Assembly (NCBI RefSeq): GCF_003391395.1
Contig: NZ_CP024190.1
Coordinates: 1,860,001-1,924,000, forward strand
DNA: 64,000 bases
DNA from: Mycobacterium marinum
GTDB lineage: Bacteria > Actinomycetota > Actinomycetes > Mycobacteriales > Mycobacteriaceae
Direction of reading: 5' to 3'
Position numbers and translations under genes: made by a program. Shown piece after piece: positions 26,289 to 35,206 of the stretch. Each line of letters begins with the position of its first letter. The stretch's first letter is position 1. The notes under the pieces are model-generated. The model saw only the letters and a list, made by a program, of their open reading frames with translations, made no database searches and was not told the DNA's origin.

Positions 26289-26461
26289 TGCATGGCTCCG
26301 ATCGTTGGCGCCCCACCTGCCTGTGTCTCCTCAAGGCTACTGGTCGCACCGCATGGTTTCGACGTGGTGGTTGGGTCGGTGGCTGTTCCACAATTGACGG
26401 GCCGGCGGGCTCGACTTGCCGGGGCGTAGCGTCGACAGACACACGAAAGGTAGATCCCCAG

Positions 26462-27103
26462 ATGCTGGGATGCATTGTGCCGCGTTTGGCCCAACTCCTG
26501 GAGGCGGTCGGTCTCGTCGTTGGGGTGCGGGTTACCGAAGAACCGGCCCACACCGTCGAACAACTCGGCAAGGGCCTAGAGGTCCGTCGTTATGGTCCGC
26601 GCGTTGCGGCCGAAACCGTGGTCGACGACACCGAGGAAGGCGCCCGAAATCGCGGATTCCGCGTCCTGGCCGGCTATATTTTCGGCGCCAACCACGCCAA
26701 GTCGAAACTGGCGATGACGGCTCCCGTGAGCCAACACCGCGATCAGACCGGCGCGGGCGAACCCATCGCGATGACAGCGCCGGTGGCGCAGCAAGCCGGC
26801 GACGGCGGCATGTGGACGATACGGTTTTTCATGCCGGCCAAGTGGACCCTGGATACCCTGCCGGTGCCGAACGACGACGCCGTCGCCCTGGTAGCGGTGC
26901 CGGCGGAGACCTACGCGGTGCTGCGCTTCAGCGGTGATCGCGGCCCGGGCGCGGTGGCGGCACGCACCACGGAGCTACTCGGCTTGCTCGACGGCACCGA
27001 TCTGCAACCGGTTGGTTCGCCGGTGGCATGGTTCTACGATCCGCCGTGGACAATTCCGTGCCTTCGTCGCAACGAGATCGCCGTTCCGGTGACCAGGCGC
27101 TGA
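26462..27103 (+). CDS. SOUL-family haem-binding protein
   Basis: Protein of 213 residues with the SOUL/HBP fold: GLEVRRYGPRVAAETVV, ARNRGFRVLAGYIFGANHAKSKLAMTAPVSQ, IAMTAPVAQQ, WTIRFFMPAKWTLDTLPVPND and the late VGSPVAWFYDPPWTIPCLRRNEIAVPV. SOUL proteins bind free haem or porphyrin (family knowledge). ATG 26462 is preceded by gaaagg. The N-terminal LLEAVGLVVGV stretch might be a short membrane or signal segment. It lies near tspO, another porphyrin-binding family, which gives the block a tetrapyrrole theme (inference). Confidence 0.9.
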   Translation: MLGCIVPRLAQLLEAVGLVVGVRVTEEPAHTVEQLGKGLEVRRYGPRVAAETVVDDTEEGARNRGFRVLAGYIFGANHAKSKLAMTAPVSQHRDQTGAGEPIAMTAPVAQQAGDGGMWTIRFFMPAKWTLDTLPVPNDDAVALVAVPAETYAVLRFSGDRGPGAVAARTTELLGLLDGTDLQPVGSPVAWFYDPPWTIPCLRRNEIAVPVTRR

Positions 27104-27291
27104 CCAGGCCTTCGGTAGAGTCATAACTTCTGCATCGAGCGTGGCTTTTGCACTGTGGTGATCGACCGAGCTGCGATTGAGCAGTAGTGTTTGACCACGC
27201 CAAGAATGGGTAACCGGTTTCCGCCGGATAATGTCGTTGCCAATAGAAGTGGGGTTGGTCGCGGCTGGATTGCCGTGACCGGTTGGAAATC

Positions 27292-27987
27292 ATGTATCAC
27301 CGATGGTGTCGCGCAGCGATCGCGGTCGTTTTCGTGCTGGTGAGCGTTGAGACGCCGGCACTGGGGCGGGCCGCCGTCGGAGTGACGGCATATCCCGGAT
27401 TGGAAATTCATCAGGGCTCGGTGGTGTGCGTGATTGGATTCGTGGAACCGCAGATGCGGATAGCCTTCAGTGCCGGTCGATGCAATGGCGATCCGATGGT
27501 GACCGACCGCTACGGCAATGCGGTCGGTGCCGTGACGCTGGCCGGCCAGGCGACGGTCAATGAAGTGGCGGTCGACGGTGCGGCTGCCGGTGTCGACTAT
27601 GAAGTCATCACCTTGGCCCCCGAAGTGGCCGCTACCGACCTGCTGCCTACCGGACTTCGATTGCAGTCGAAACCAGGGTTTCGGGTCCAGCCCGGTGCAC
27701 GGGTGTGTGAGGCCACCGCGGCGAGGCAAAGCTGCGGCCGCGTCGACACCGTCACCGAGAGCCGCTTCGTCATTGCCGGCATGGACTCGGATCAGCACGA
27801 GATTGGTGCACCCGTATACGTGCTGGACGACGACAACCACGCCTTGATCGCCGGCTTGCTCGACGGTGTGCGTGGCTCGACATCCGAAGCCCAGTCCTGG
27901 CCGGCGGTCATGCGGCAGGTCTACCTCGATTCACGCTCGGTGGACTCCACGCAGCCACCCCCGCAGGGGCGCACGATCGGCAGCTAG
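27292..27987 (+). CDS. Secreted chymotrypsin-fold protein lacking catalytic residues
   Basis: Exported protein of 231 residues, signal peptide MYHRWCRAAIAVVFVLVSVETPALG. The body resembles small actinobacterial S1 proteases: VVCVIGF, then a disulfide-type AFSAGRCNG where active enzymes have TAGHC, and HEIGAPVYV where active enzymes have GDSGGPV. The catalytic histidine is replaced by Arg63 and the serine by Ile171, so it should be inactive. Two more cysteines (VCEATAARQSC) could form a disulfide. ATG 27292 is preferred to TTG 27283. It may serve as a binding protein; no function is established. Confidence 0.78.
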   Translation: MYHRWCRAAIAVVFVLVSVETPALGRAAVGVTAYPGLEIHQGSVVCVIGFVEPQMRIAFSAGRCNGDPMVTDRYGNAVGAVTLAGQATVNEVAVDGAAAGVDYEVITLAPEVAATDLLPTGLRLQSKPGFRVQPGARVCEATAARQSCGRVDTVTESRFVIAGMDSDQHEIGAPVYVLDDDNHALIAGLLDGVRGSTSEAQSWPAVMRQVYLDSRSVDSTQPPPQGRTIGS

Positions 27988-27991
27988 CTGA

Positions 27992-29347
27992 TCACCGATG
28001 ACGCCCCAGCAAGTGGCGCAGGGCCGTGTCGAGGTCGGGCTGGCGGAACCGGTGCTCAGCCAGCGCCAGCCGCGCCGGCAGGACGCGCTGACTGGCACAC
28101 GCGAGTTCGCGGGCGCCCTGATCGCCCAGCAATAGCCGCGGTCCCAGTGCCGGGACCGGCAACACCGCGGGTCGGTGCAAGACCTGAGCCAGGGTGCGCG
28201 TGTACTCGGCGTTACGCACCGGTTGTGGTGCAACAGCGTTCACCGGACCCGATAGCGCGGTGTCCCACAAGGCGCGGTGATAGATGTCGACCAGGTCGTC
28301 GATCCCGATCCAGGACAGCCACTGACGACCGTCGCCAAGGCGGCCGCCCAGCCCGGCGCTGAACAGGGGGCGCAGCAACTGCAGGGTGCCGCCGCGGGGA
28401 GACTGCACGATGCCGGTGCGTACCAGCACCACTCGCACGCCGTCTTGTCGGGCGGGGCCGGTCGCCGCTTCCCACTCGGCGACGACATCGGCGAGAAACC
28501 CCTCACCGCGACCGCTTTCCTCGGTCAGCATCTCGTCGGCACGGTCGTAGCCGTAATACCCGACAGCCGAGGCCGAGATCAGCACGCGAGGCCCGTCAGC
28601 GCCGCGGCCCAGTAACTCGGCAAGCCGACGCGTCGGACCAATTCGGCTCTCGCGTATAGCTTTTCGATGCGCTGAGGTGAACCGCCCGGCGATTGAGGCG
28701 CCGGCCAGATGAATCACCGCGTCGATCCCCGTCAGTAACTCGGGGTCAGGATCGTGCGGGTCCCAGTGCCGCTCGTCGGCGCCGCGTGGGGTGCCCCGAA
28801 CCAAGCGCACGACCCGGTGCCCGCCAGTGCTCAAAAAGGCGGTCAGCGCCGAACCGACCAGCCCGGAGGACCCCGTGACCGCAATCGTTGTGGAACCCAG
28901 GCCAGCAGCGGCGGCCAGTTTGTGCGCGGCCAGATCATCGGCAAGCTGTTGGTGGCGGTATACGAACATCGGCCGCAATGCCGATGCCGGTATCGGGGTG
29001 TCGACCCGGTCGATCACCCGGGTCCGGCCCGCGCCGGCGTCCTCGAAGTCGTGAGTGTGCCGCCACCGCACCGCGATTCGGGCCGGCAGCGAAGCCAGCC
29101 CGTCGCTTGCGATGGTGTCGACGAAACGCCTTGGGGGATCGTAGGAATCGGGCTGGTGCTGGGCCAACCAGCGCAGGCCGCCGGGAAGCGCCAGCGTCGC
29201 GCGACCATCTTCGAGTGATCGGGCCTCGGTCACCAACCGCATGGGTTGCCAGGGCGGTGACAGTCGGCTGAATGCTCCAGGCCTGCTGTGCCACTCGAAT
29301 ACCTCATCGCGTGGCGCGTCGACCACGCTGGAATACACCACACCCAT
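27992..29347 (-). CDS. SRPBCC domain fused to TIGR01777-type NAD-dependent epimerase
   Basis: Two-domain protein of 451 residues. The N-terminal 145 residues form a START/SRPBCC cyclase-like domain (VVYSSVVDAPRDEVFEWHSRPGAF, VDTIASDGLASLPARIAVRWRH). The C-terminal part is a TIGR01777 sugar-nucleotide epimerase-like (YfcH/SulA) Rossmann domain: IAVTGSSGLVGSALTAFL, DAVIHLAGASIAGRFT, LISASAVGYYGYDRADE and WLSWIGIDDLVDIYHRAL. The SRPBCC fusion is common in actinobacteria. The substrate is unknown. It runs convergently with the upstream secreted protein gene (4-base gap) and divergently from the SDR gene. Confidence 0.88.
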   Translation of the reverse strand: MGVVYSSVVDAPRDEVFEWHSRPGAFSRLSPPWQPMRLVTEARSLEDGRATLALPGGLRWLAQHQPDSYDPPRRFVDTIASDGLASLPARIAVRWRHTHDFEDAGAGRTRVIDRVDTPIPASALRPMFVYRHQQLADDLAAHKLAAAAGLGSTTIAVTGSSGLVGSALTAFLSTGGHRVVRLVRGTPRGADERHWDPHDPDPELLTGIDAVIHLAGASIAGRFTSAHRKAIRESRIGPTRRLAELLGRGADGPRVLISASAVGYYGYDRADEMLTEESGRGEGFLADVVAEWEAATGPARQDGVRVVLVRTGIVQSPRGGTLQLLRPLFSAGLGGRLGDGRQWLSWIGIDDLVDIYHRALWDTALSGPVNAVAPQPVRNAEYTRTLAQVLHRPAVLPVPALGPRLLLGDQGARELACASQRVLPARLALAEHRFRQPDLDTALRHLLGRHR

Positions 29348-29413
29348 CGTTGCACGTTACCGCCGCGGGCGGCCGCGCGGCGACGGCGTGCCCGATAGCG
29401 GATAGTGATCAGC

Positions 29414-30391
29414 ATGAGCGTTGTCGATGGCATCCGTTCTTTGCTGGATACCACCCTGGATCGGGCACTCGATCGCACCATCGTTGGGGGATACACCCGT
29501 GTCGGCTATCAGCTTCGCCATTCGGGCTGGTCCGACGATCCCTCACCGGCAGCCCTGCGGGGCCGCACCGCGATGGTCACCGGCGCAAATCGCGGCCTGG
29601 GTAAGGCCATTGCCGCCGGGTTGGCCGAGCTGGGAGCCACCGTTGTGTTGACCGTGCGCGATCGCGACAGTGGGCAGCGCGCACGCGACGAGATCGCCGC
29701 GGCCTCCGGCGCCGACGTGCGGGTGGAGGTCTGCGATGTCTCCAGCCTCAGTGCCGTTCGGGCCTTCGCGGCAGACCTGCGCACCCGGGTGTCCCGGCTG
29801 GACGTGCTGGTCCACAATGCCGGGTTGCTGCCCGCGGCCCGCGCCGAGACCGACGAGGGCCATGAGATCACGCTGGCCACCCACGTCTTCGGGCCGATAC
29901 TGCTGACCGAACTGCTGGTTCCGATGCTGGCCGAGTCCGACGACCCGAGAGTGATCCTGATGTCTTCGGGCGGCATGTACACCCAATCGCTGCCGATCGG
30001 GGATCCCGAATACCGTGCCGGTGGCTACCGCGGGGCCGTCGCATACGCCCGCACCAAGCGCATGCAGGTGGCATTCACACCGCTGCTTGCCCGGCGCTGG
30101 GGCGGCGAGCGCATCCGCGTCTACTCCATGCATCCCGGCTGGGCCGACACTCCGGGGGTGGCCACATCACTGCCGGGTTTTCGCGCGGTCACCGGGCCGC
30201 TACTGCGCACCGCCGAGCAGGGCGCCGACACCGCGGTGTGGTTGGCGGCCACCAGACCGGCACCGCTGAGCGGCACCTTCTGGCATGACCGTCGGACTCG
30301 CCCGGAGCACTACCTGCCGTGGACCCGATACAGCGACGATGACCGCCAACGGCTGTGGCGGTACTGCGCGGACGCGATCGGCATCGACTAG
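29414..30391 (+). CDS. Short-chain dehydrogenase/reductase (DHRS12-like)
   Basis: NAD(P)-dependent oxidoreductase of 325 residues. Cofactor motif AMVTGANRGLGKAIAAGL, structural motif LVHNAGLLPAARAE, catalytic serine in VILMSSGGM and active-site YARTK are present. A roughly 45-residue N-terminal extension (LDRTIVGGYTRVGYQLR) precedes the Rossmann fold, as in the vertebrate DHRS12-like group. ATG 29414 was chosen over the upstream GTG 29405. Its stop overlaps by four bases the end of the convergent glycosyltransferase gene. The substrate is unknown, perhaps a lipid or sterol. Confidence 0.88.
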   Translation: MSVVDGIRSLLDTTLDRALDRTIVGGYTRVGYQLRHSGWSDDPSPAALRGRTAMVTGANRGLGKAIAAGLAELGATVVLTVRDRDSGQRARDEIAAASGADVRVEVCDVSSLSAVRAFAADLRTRVSRLDVLVHNAGLLPAARAETDEGHEITLATHVFGPILLTELLVPMLAESDDPRVILMSSGGMYTQSLPIGDPEYRAGGYRGAVAYARTKRMQVAFTPLLARRWGGERIRVYSMHPGWADTPGVATSLPGFRAVTGPLLRTAEQGADTAVWLAATRPAPLSGTFWHDRRTRPEHYLPWTRYSDDDRQRLWRYCADAIGID

Positions 30392-31632
30392 CGATCAGGC
30401 AGCGCGTGCTCGACGATCGGCAACCGGGGCAGCGGCTGCCGTTCTCCGCGCTTGGCCGCCAGGTACACCTGCGCGGTCTGCTCGGCCACGGTCTGCCAAT
30501 CGAAGTCGGAGTTGAGCCGTTCCCGCGCGGCCCGGGCACGTTGCTGCGCGGCGGCCGGATCGTCGAGCACACCGCACACCGCGGCGGCCAGCGCCGCCAC
30601 GTCGCGGGGTGGGCACGATACCCCGGTGACCCCGTCGATCACCGCTTCGCCCAACCCGCCGATATTCGACGTCACCAACGGTGTTCCGGCCGCGGCGGCC
30701 TCCAGCGCGACCAGTCCGAACGGCTCGTAGTGGCTGGGGAACACCGCGGCGTCGGCCCGATGAAGCAGGGTCAGCAGTTCGGCGTGCTCGAGGTGGCCCA
30801 GGAACTTGGTGGCCTTGAGCACCCGGTGTTTGCGTGCCTGCTCGACCAGCCAATCCTGTTGGGTGCCTTCGCCGGCGATGGTAAGTGTGGTGCCTGGGTG
30901 CGCGCGCCTGATCCGCGGCAGTGCGGCAATGGCATTGTGCACACCCTTCTCGTACTCCAGCCGGCCGACGTAGAGCAGTTCCGGTGGCCCGGTGCGTGGT
31001 TTACGGACCGCAAAAGGCCAGCGCGCCGCGTCGATACCGTTGCGAATCACCGCCGTTTCGGCCAGCCCTGGGCCGAACAGCTCGGTGATCTCGTCGCTCA
31101 TCGATCCCGAACATGTGATCAGCGAATCGGATTCACGCACCAGCCAGGATTCGACCGCGTGCACCTGACGACTCAGATCTCCCGAAACCCAACCGGAATG
31201 CCGCCCGGCTTCGGTCGCATGAATCGTGGAAACCATTGGCACGTCGTAGTAGTCGGCGAGCGCAATCGCCGGATGTGCCACCAGCCAGTCGTGCGCGTGC
31301 ACGATGTCGGGTTGCCAGGGTTGCTCCGCGCCGGGACCGCTGAGGGTAAGACCGGCCCGGACCATGGCGTGACCCATGGCCAGGGTCCAAGCCATCATGT
31401 CGCTACCGAAGCTGAATTCGTGCGGATCCTGCGCGGCCGCGATCACCCGGACTCCCTCGCTGATCAGATCAGACGATGGGTGGGTGCTGGGGTCGGTGCC
31501 CGAGGGCCGGCGGGACAGCACCACGACTTCGTGGCCGGCCGCGACCAATGCGGTGGCGAGGTGGTGGACATGGCGGCCGAGCCCGCCGATCACCACCGGT
31601 GGGTACTCCCACGACACCATCAGGATCTTCAT
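30388..31632 (-). CDS. GT4 alpha-1,4-glucosyltransferase (Rv3032-like, MGLP pathway)
   Basis: Glycosyltransferase of 414 residues, the same length as recalled for Rv3032, which elongates methylglucose lipopolysaccharide and contributes to glycogen. It begins MKILMVSWEYPPVVIGGLGRHVHH, the typical GlgA/GT4 acceptor loop. The nucleotide-sugar site is in the C-terminal half: GVHNAIAALPRI, VFPSHYEPFGLVALEAAAAGTPLVTSNIGGLGEAV (EX7E). ATG 31632 was chosen over a longer frame that has no start context. It is downstream of the GH57 gene (52-base gap) on the same strand. Confidence 0.92.
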   Translation of the reverse strand: MKILMVSWEYPPVVIGGLGRHVHHLATALVAAGHEVVVLSRRPSGTDPSTHPSSDLISEGVRVIAAAQDPHEFSFGSDMMAWTLAMGHAMVRAGLTLSGPGAEQPWQPDIVHAHDWLVAHPAIALADYYDVPMVSTIHATEAGRHSGWVSGDLSRQVHAVESWLVRESDSLITCSGSMSDEITELFGPGLAETAVIRNGIDAARWPFAVRKPRTGPPELLYVGRLEYEKGVHNAIAALPRIRRAHPGTTLTIAGEGTQQDWLVEQARKHRVLKATKFLGHLEHAELLTLLHRADAAVFPSHYEPFGLVALEAAAAGTPLVTSNIGGLGEAVIDGVTGVSCPPRDVAALAAAVCGVLDDPAAAQQRARAARERLNSDFDWQTVAEQTAQVYLAAKRGERQPLPRLPIVEHALPDR

Positions 31633-31684
31633 GAACGTGGCCCCCTCCACGAACCTGCACAAAATGCCGGCCCCAGCGGCGCGC

Positions 31685-33280
31685 TCACTTGGGCAGCCTT
31701 CGTGCGTCCAGAGCCCCGAACAGGCCATCGGCGCGGTTCCAGCCTTGGGCCAGTCGCTGGGCGTTGTCGCGCCGGCCCGACGCCAGCGCCCCGGCGATCT
31801 CTCGGGTGGCGTGCGCATGCAAGTGCGCGCGATAGCGCGCATAGTCGGCGGCGGAGTCCTTGCTCACCATGAACGGCCAGTCGCTCGAGACGGTCAGCAG
31901 CGTCTCACGCAGGATCTGATCGGCGACGTGATCGCGGGGGATCGGGCCATCCAGGGACGCGGTCTGGGCCAGCGCCTTGTCGACGGTGGTCAGCGCGGTG
32001 TCGACCACCTCGGAGTTGAGCTGGACCAGATCGGACACCTTGGGGCCGTTCCAGACTTGCCAGTCCTTGCCGGAACCCCAAGAGCTGGGGGGCAATTCGA
32101 CCGGAGCGCCCACGAATCCGTTGACCATGGCATCGTGCAGCGTCCCCACCCCCACGCCAGCGGCAGGCAGGGCGCGTAGCACCCGCTGCAACCAGGTCGG
32201 CCCCTCGTACCACCAATGGCCGAACAACTCGGTGTCGAACGCGGCGACCACGTGCGCGGGCCGGCCGATGCGCTGTGACTCGGCAATCAGCCGGCCGCGC
32301 ACCACCTCGACGAAGTCGGCTACGTGGACGTCGATCGCGCGGTCGGCGCGCTGCGGGTCGTAGGGGGCTTTGGCCTCCGATGCCACATTGCGGCCGGTGA
32401 CGCGGGCCGGTTTGAGGCCGGTCAGGTGATCGTAGGTGTGGAAATCGCGGTATGCGGCATGCCCGGGGTAGCCGGATTTCGGTGACCACACCCGGTAGCT
32501 GACCTGCAGATCACGCCCGAACGCGACCACGTCGGTGTCGCCGACCGGTCGGCCCAGTGCGGTGTCGCCGTGCAGGGATGGGCCGTCCACCATGAAATGG
32601 CTGACCGCGGCGGCCGCGTAGTCGTGCTCCATGCCGGGGGCGTATGCGCATTCGGGTGCCCAGATCCCCGATGGGCTGTGTGCCATCCGCAGCCGTGCAT
32701 CGGCCAAACCTTCGCGCAGCGCGAATTCCCGCAGCCGCGGATTCAGCAGTGGTTGGAACGGGTGGGCCAGTGGGCCGCCGAGCAACTCGACGGTGCCGGC
32801 GTCGATCAGGGCGCGCAGCAGCGGGCTTGCGCCATGGCGCCAGGCGGTGGCGAAGTCGTCAAGCGCCTGATCGGCCTCGGCGCACTCGCGGGTTCCGAAG
32901 TCGCGTAGGGCCTCCGGTGTGCAGGAGAGGTGTTTGGCCGACTTCGATGCGGGCGCAGACCGGACGCTGGTGGCCTCGGCCGCGCGCAGCCGCCAATTGG
33001 CCAACCAGTGGTGCATCCCGTCCAGGCAATAGGGGTCATCGAGTTGGGCGTTGACTACCGGAGTCATCCCCAGCGTGATGAGCCCGCGGCGCCCCTCGTC
33101 GGCGAGGGTGCGCAGCACGCGGAACAACGGCAGGTAGGCGGCCGACCAGGACTGGTAGAGCCACTCCTCGCCGACCGGCCATCGGCCGTGGTGGGCAAGC
33201 CAGGGCAGATGGGTGTGCAGCACCAGGGTGAACAACCCGGGCACCCGGTCTGGCGAATTGGTGTTGTCCCAATTGGTCAA
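31685..33280 (-). CDS. GH57 glucan branching/hydrolase family enzyme (Rv3031-like)
   Basis: Family 57 alpha-glucan enzyme of 531 residues, thought to act as branching enzyme in methylglucose lipopolysaccharide synthesis. Domain signatures: LVLHTHLPWLAHHGRWPVGEEWL at the N-terminus, GIWAPECAYAPGMEHDYAAA with the catalytic glutamate, and AAFDTELFGHWWYEGPTWLQRVL with the acid aspartate. The start is TTG 33280, which overlaps the methyltransferase stop (TTGA). Coupling with the methyltransferase upstream and glycosyltransferase downstream makes this an MGLP gene cluster. Confidence 0.92.
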   Translation of the reverse strand: MTNWDNTNSPDRVPGLFTLVLHTHLPWLAHHGRWPVGEEWLYQSWSAAYLPLFRVLRTLADEGRRGLITLGMTPVVNAQLDDPYCLDGMHHWLANWRLRAAEATSVRSAPASKSAKHLSCTPEALRDFGTRECAEADQALDDFATAWRHGASPLLRALIDAGTVELLGGPLAHPFQPLLNPRLREFALREGLADARLRMAHSPSGIWAPECAYAPGMEHDYAAAAVSHFMVDGPSLHGDTALGRPVGDTDVVAFGRDLQVSYRVWSPKSGYPGHAAYRDFHTYDHLTGLKPARVTGRNVASEAKAPYDPQRADRAIDVHVADFVEVVRGRLIAESQRIGRPAHVVAAFDTELFGHWWYEGPTWLQRVLRALPAAGVGVGTLHDAMVNGFVGAPVELPPSSWGSGKDWQVWNGPKVSDLVQLNSEVVDTALTTVDKALAQTASLDGPIPRDHVADQILRETLLTVSSDWPFMVSKDSAADYARYRAHLHAHATREIAGALASGRRDNAQRLAQGWNRADGLFGALDARRLPK

Positions 33281-34095
33281 TGCCGCACCGCGATCGCAAT
33301 CAGATCCAGGCTGTCGTCAATTTCGTGGGCGGGTTCCAGCCCCGCCACGATGATGTCGAAGTCCGCGGTGGTCACCGCCGCGACATCGGCGGCCAGTTCG
33401 GGTGACCACGGTTGTTCGGCGACCGCGCGGGCGATCTGGGCGTCGATGATCGAGCCGCCATGGCGCTCATCTATCGCACGCAGCTGCGGCGCGTGAAACA
33501 ACCCGTACATCGTCACCTCGGCAAAACCCGCTTCTAGCAGCAATTCGGTGAGTTCGGCGGCGTTGAGTTCGCGGGTGTGGAAGGGGTTGATCGGGGTGTC
33601 GCGGCCGGGGGAGAAGGTGATCCGGTTCGGCGTGGACACCATCAATACGCCCGACGGGCGCAGCACCCGCGCGCATTCGCGGACGAATTGCCCCTGGTCC
33701 CATAGGTGCTCAATGACCTGGAAGTTGACCACCACGTCCATCGATGCGTCGGGAAGCGGCAAGTCCGCCAGGTTTGCCTGCATCACCTCGACCCGGGGGT
33801 AGCGGTGGCGGACATGCGCCACAGCGGCCTCGTCGTAGTCCACGGCCACAACGCGGCGCGCGACACCGGCGATCATGTCGGCGCCGTAGCCTTCGCCGCA
33901 GCCCGCTTCCAGCACGTCGCGCCCCGCGCAACGAGGCGCCAAGCGTTCGTATACGACCTCGTGGCGACGGAACCAGTAGTTCTCGATGTCCAGATCGGGG
34001 ATGGTGCGTTCGCCCGTCAGCATCAACACCGCATCGACCGGCGGCGCACTGGCGGTCGGGATCTGGTCGGGAACGTCGGGGACGAATGAGCTCAT
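33277..34095 (-). CDS. SAM-dependent methyltransferase (Rv3030-like, MGLP pathway)
   Basis: Class I methyltransferase of 272 residues: SAM loop DVLEAGCGEGYGADMIA, acidic motif VVAVDYDEAAVAHVRHRYP, motif IV MDVVVNFQVIEHLWDQ and motif V LRPSGVLMVSTPN. In the H37Rv cluster Rv3030-Rv3032 this enzyme is associated with 6-O-methylation of the glucan in methylglucose lipopolysaccharide. First gene of the minus-strand cluster; ATG 34095. A 272-bp divergent region separates it from etfB. Confidence 0.9.
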   Translation of the reverse strand: MSSFVPDVPDQIPTASAPPVDAVLMLTGERTIPDLDIENYWFRRHEVVYERLAPRCAGRDVLEAGCGEGYGADMIAGVARRVVAVDYDEAAVAHVRHRYPRVEVMQANLADLPLPDASMDVVVNFQVIEHLWDQGQFVRECARVLRPSGVLMVSTPNRITFSPGRDTPINPFHTRELNAAELTELLLEAGFAEVTMYGLFHAPQLRAIDERHGGSIIDAQIARAVAEQPWSPELAADVAAVTTADFDIIVAGLEPAHEIDDSLDLIAIAVRH

Positions 34096-34269
34096 TGCTA
34101 ACGCAGGCTAGTGCCTAGCGCCCGATTCGCGAACCGTAGCCAGAAATGCCCGGAATGCTCGAGCCCCCGACGCGGGGGTCTGGCGGGGTGGGATAGCCGC
34201 GGGTTATGGGGGGTGAGCGGGCAATTGAGCAACTGCCACCCGCTAAGGTGTGAGGGCAGACCGCGAGAA

Positions 34270-34285
34270 GTTACCGCCTAGTAAC
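34270..34285. promoter_or_regulatory. Candidate palindromic operator in the etfB upstream region
   Basis: Inverted repeat gttac-6-gtaac (gttaccgcctagtaac) about 83 bases before etfB and 175 bases after the divergent methyltransferase start. This form is typical of TetR-family sites near beta-oxidation genes, but no regulator was identified here. A second 6-bp hairpin, gcggtt/aaccgc, follows at 34293-34307. Confidence 0.35.
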
Positions 34286-34367
34286 ATGCCGTGCGGTTGC
34301 GAACCGCGTGACCGAAGTCCTGCAGTCGACGGCTGCGGGACTCCTTCGAGGAGGACGAGCCACACCC

Positions 34368-35159
34368 ATGACAAACATTGTGGTCCTGATCAAGCAGGTC
34401 CCAGACACCTGGTCGGAGCGCAAGCTGACCGAGGGCGACTGGACGCTAGACCGCGAGGCCGCCGATGCGGTCCTGGACGAGATCAACGAACGAGCGGTGG
34501 AAGAAGCGCTGCAGATCCGCGAGCGCGAAGGCGGCGAGGGTTCGGTGACCGTGCTGACCGCGGGTCCCGAGCGCGCCACCGAGGCGATCCGCAAGGCCCT
34601 GTCCATGGGTGCGGACAAGGCCGTCCACCTCAAGGACGACGGCATGCACGGCTCGGACGTCATCCAGACCGGGTGGGCGCTGGCACGTGCGCTGGGCGCC
34701 ATCGAGGGCACCGAGCTGGTGATCGCGGGCAACGAGTCCACCGATGGCGTGGGCGGCGCGGTGCCGGCCATCATCGCCGAGTACCTGGGCCTGCCGCAGC
34801 TCACCCACGTGCGCAAACTGTCGGTCGAGGGTGGCAAGGTCACCGGCGAGCGTGAGACCGACGAGGGCCTGTTCACCCTGGAAGCCTCTCTTCCGGCTGT
34901 GGTCAGCGTCAACGAGAAGATCAACGAGCCGCGCTTCCCGTCCTTCAAGGGCATCATGGCCGCCAAGAAGAAGGAAGTCACCGTGCTGACCCTCGCCGAG
35001 ATCGGGGTTGAAGCCGACGAGGTGGGCCTGGCCAACGCCGGGTCGACGGTGCTGTCGTCGACCCCGAAGCCTGCCAAGACTGCCGGTGAAAAGGTCACCG
35101 ACGAAGGTGAAGGCGGCAACCAGATCGTGCAGTACCTGGTTGCGCAGAAAATCATCTAG
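34368..35159 (+). CDS. etfB: Electron transfer flavoprotein beta subunit
   Basis: Beta subunit (FixA) of electron transfer flavoprotein, 263 residues. It binds AMP and takes electrons from acyl-CoA dehydrogenases. Visible features: VVLIKQVPDTWSERKL at the start, DEINERAVEEALQIRE, and the ETF-beta signature in VIAGNESTDGVGGAVPAIIAEYLGLPQLTHV and VVSVNEKINEPRFPSFKGIMAAKKK (the recognition loop). ATG 34368 lies 12 bases after gaggagg. Followed by etfA after 47 bases. Confidence 0.96.
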   Translation: MTNIVVLIKQVPDTWSERKLTEGDWTLDREAADAVLDEINERAVEEALQIREREGGEGSVTVLTAGPERATEAIRKALSMGADKAVHLKDDGMHGSDVIQTGWALARALGAIEGTELVIAGNESTDGVGGAVPAIIAEYLGLPQLTHVRKLSVEGGKVTGERETDEGLFTLEASLPAVVSVNEKINEPRFPSFKGIMAAKKKEVTVLTLAEIGVEADEVGLANAGSTVLSSTPKPAKTAGEKVTDEGEGGNQIVQYLVAQKII

Positions 35160-35206
35160 CGAGTGCCCTGCATTTCAGGCCCAATGACGAAAGAGCGATA
35201 AACCCC

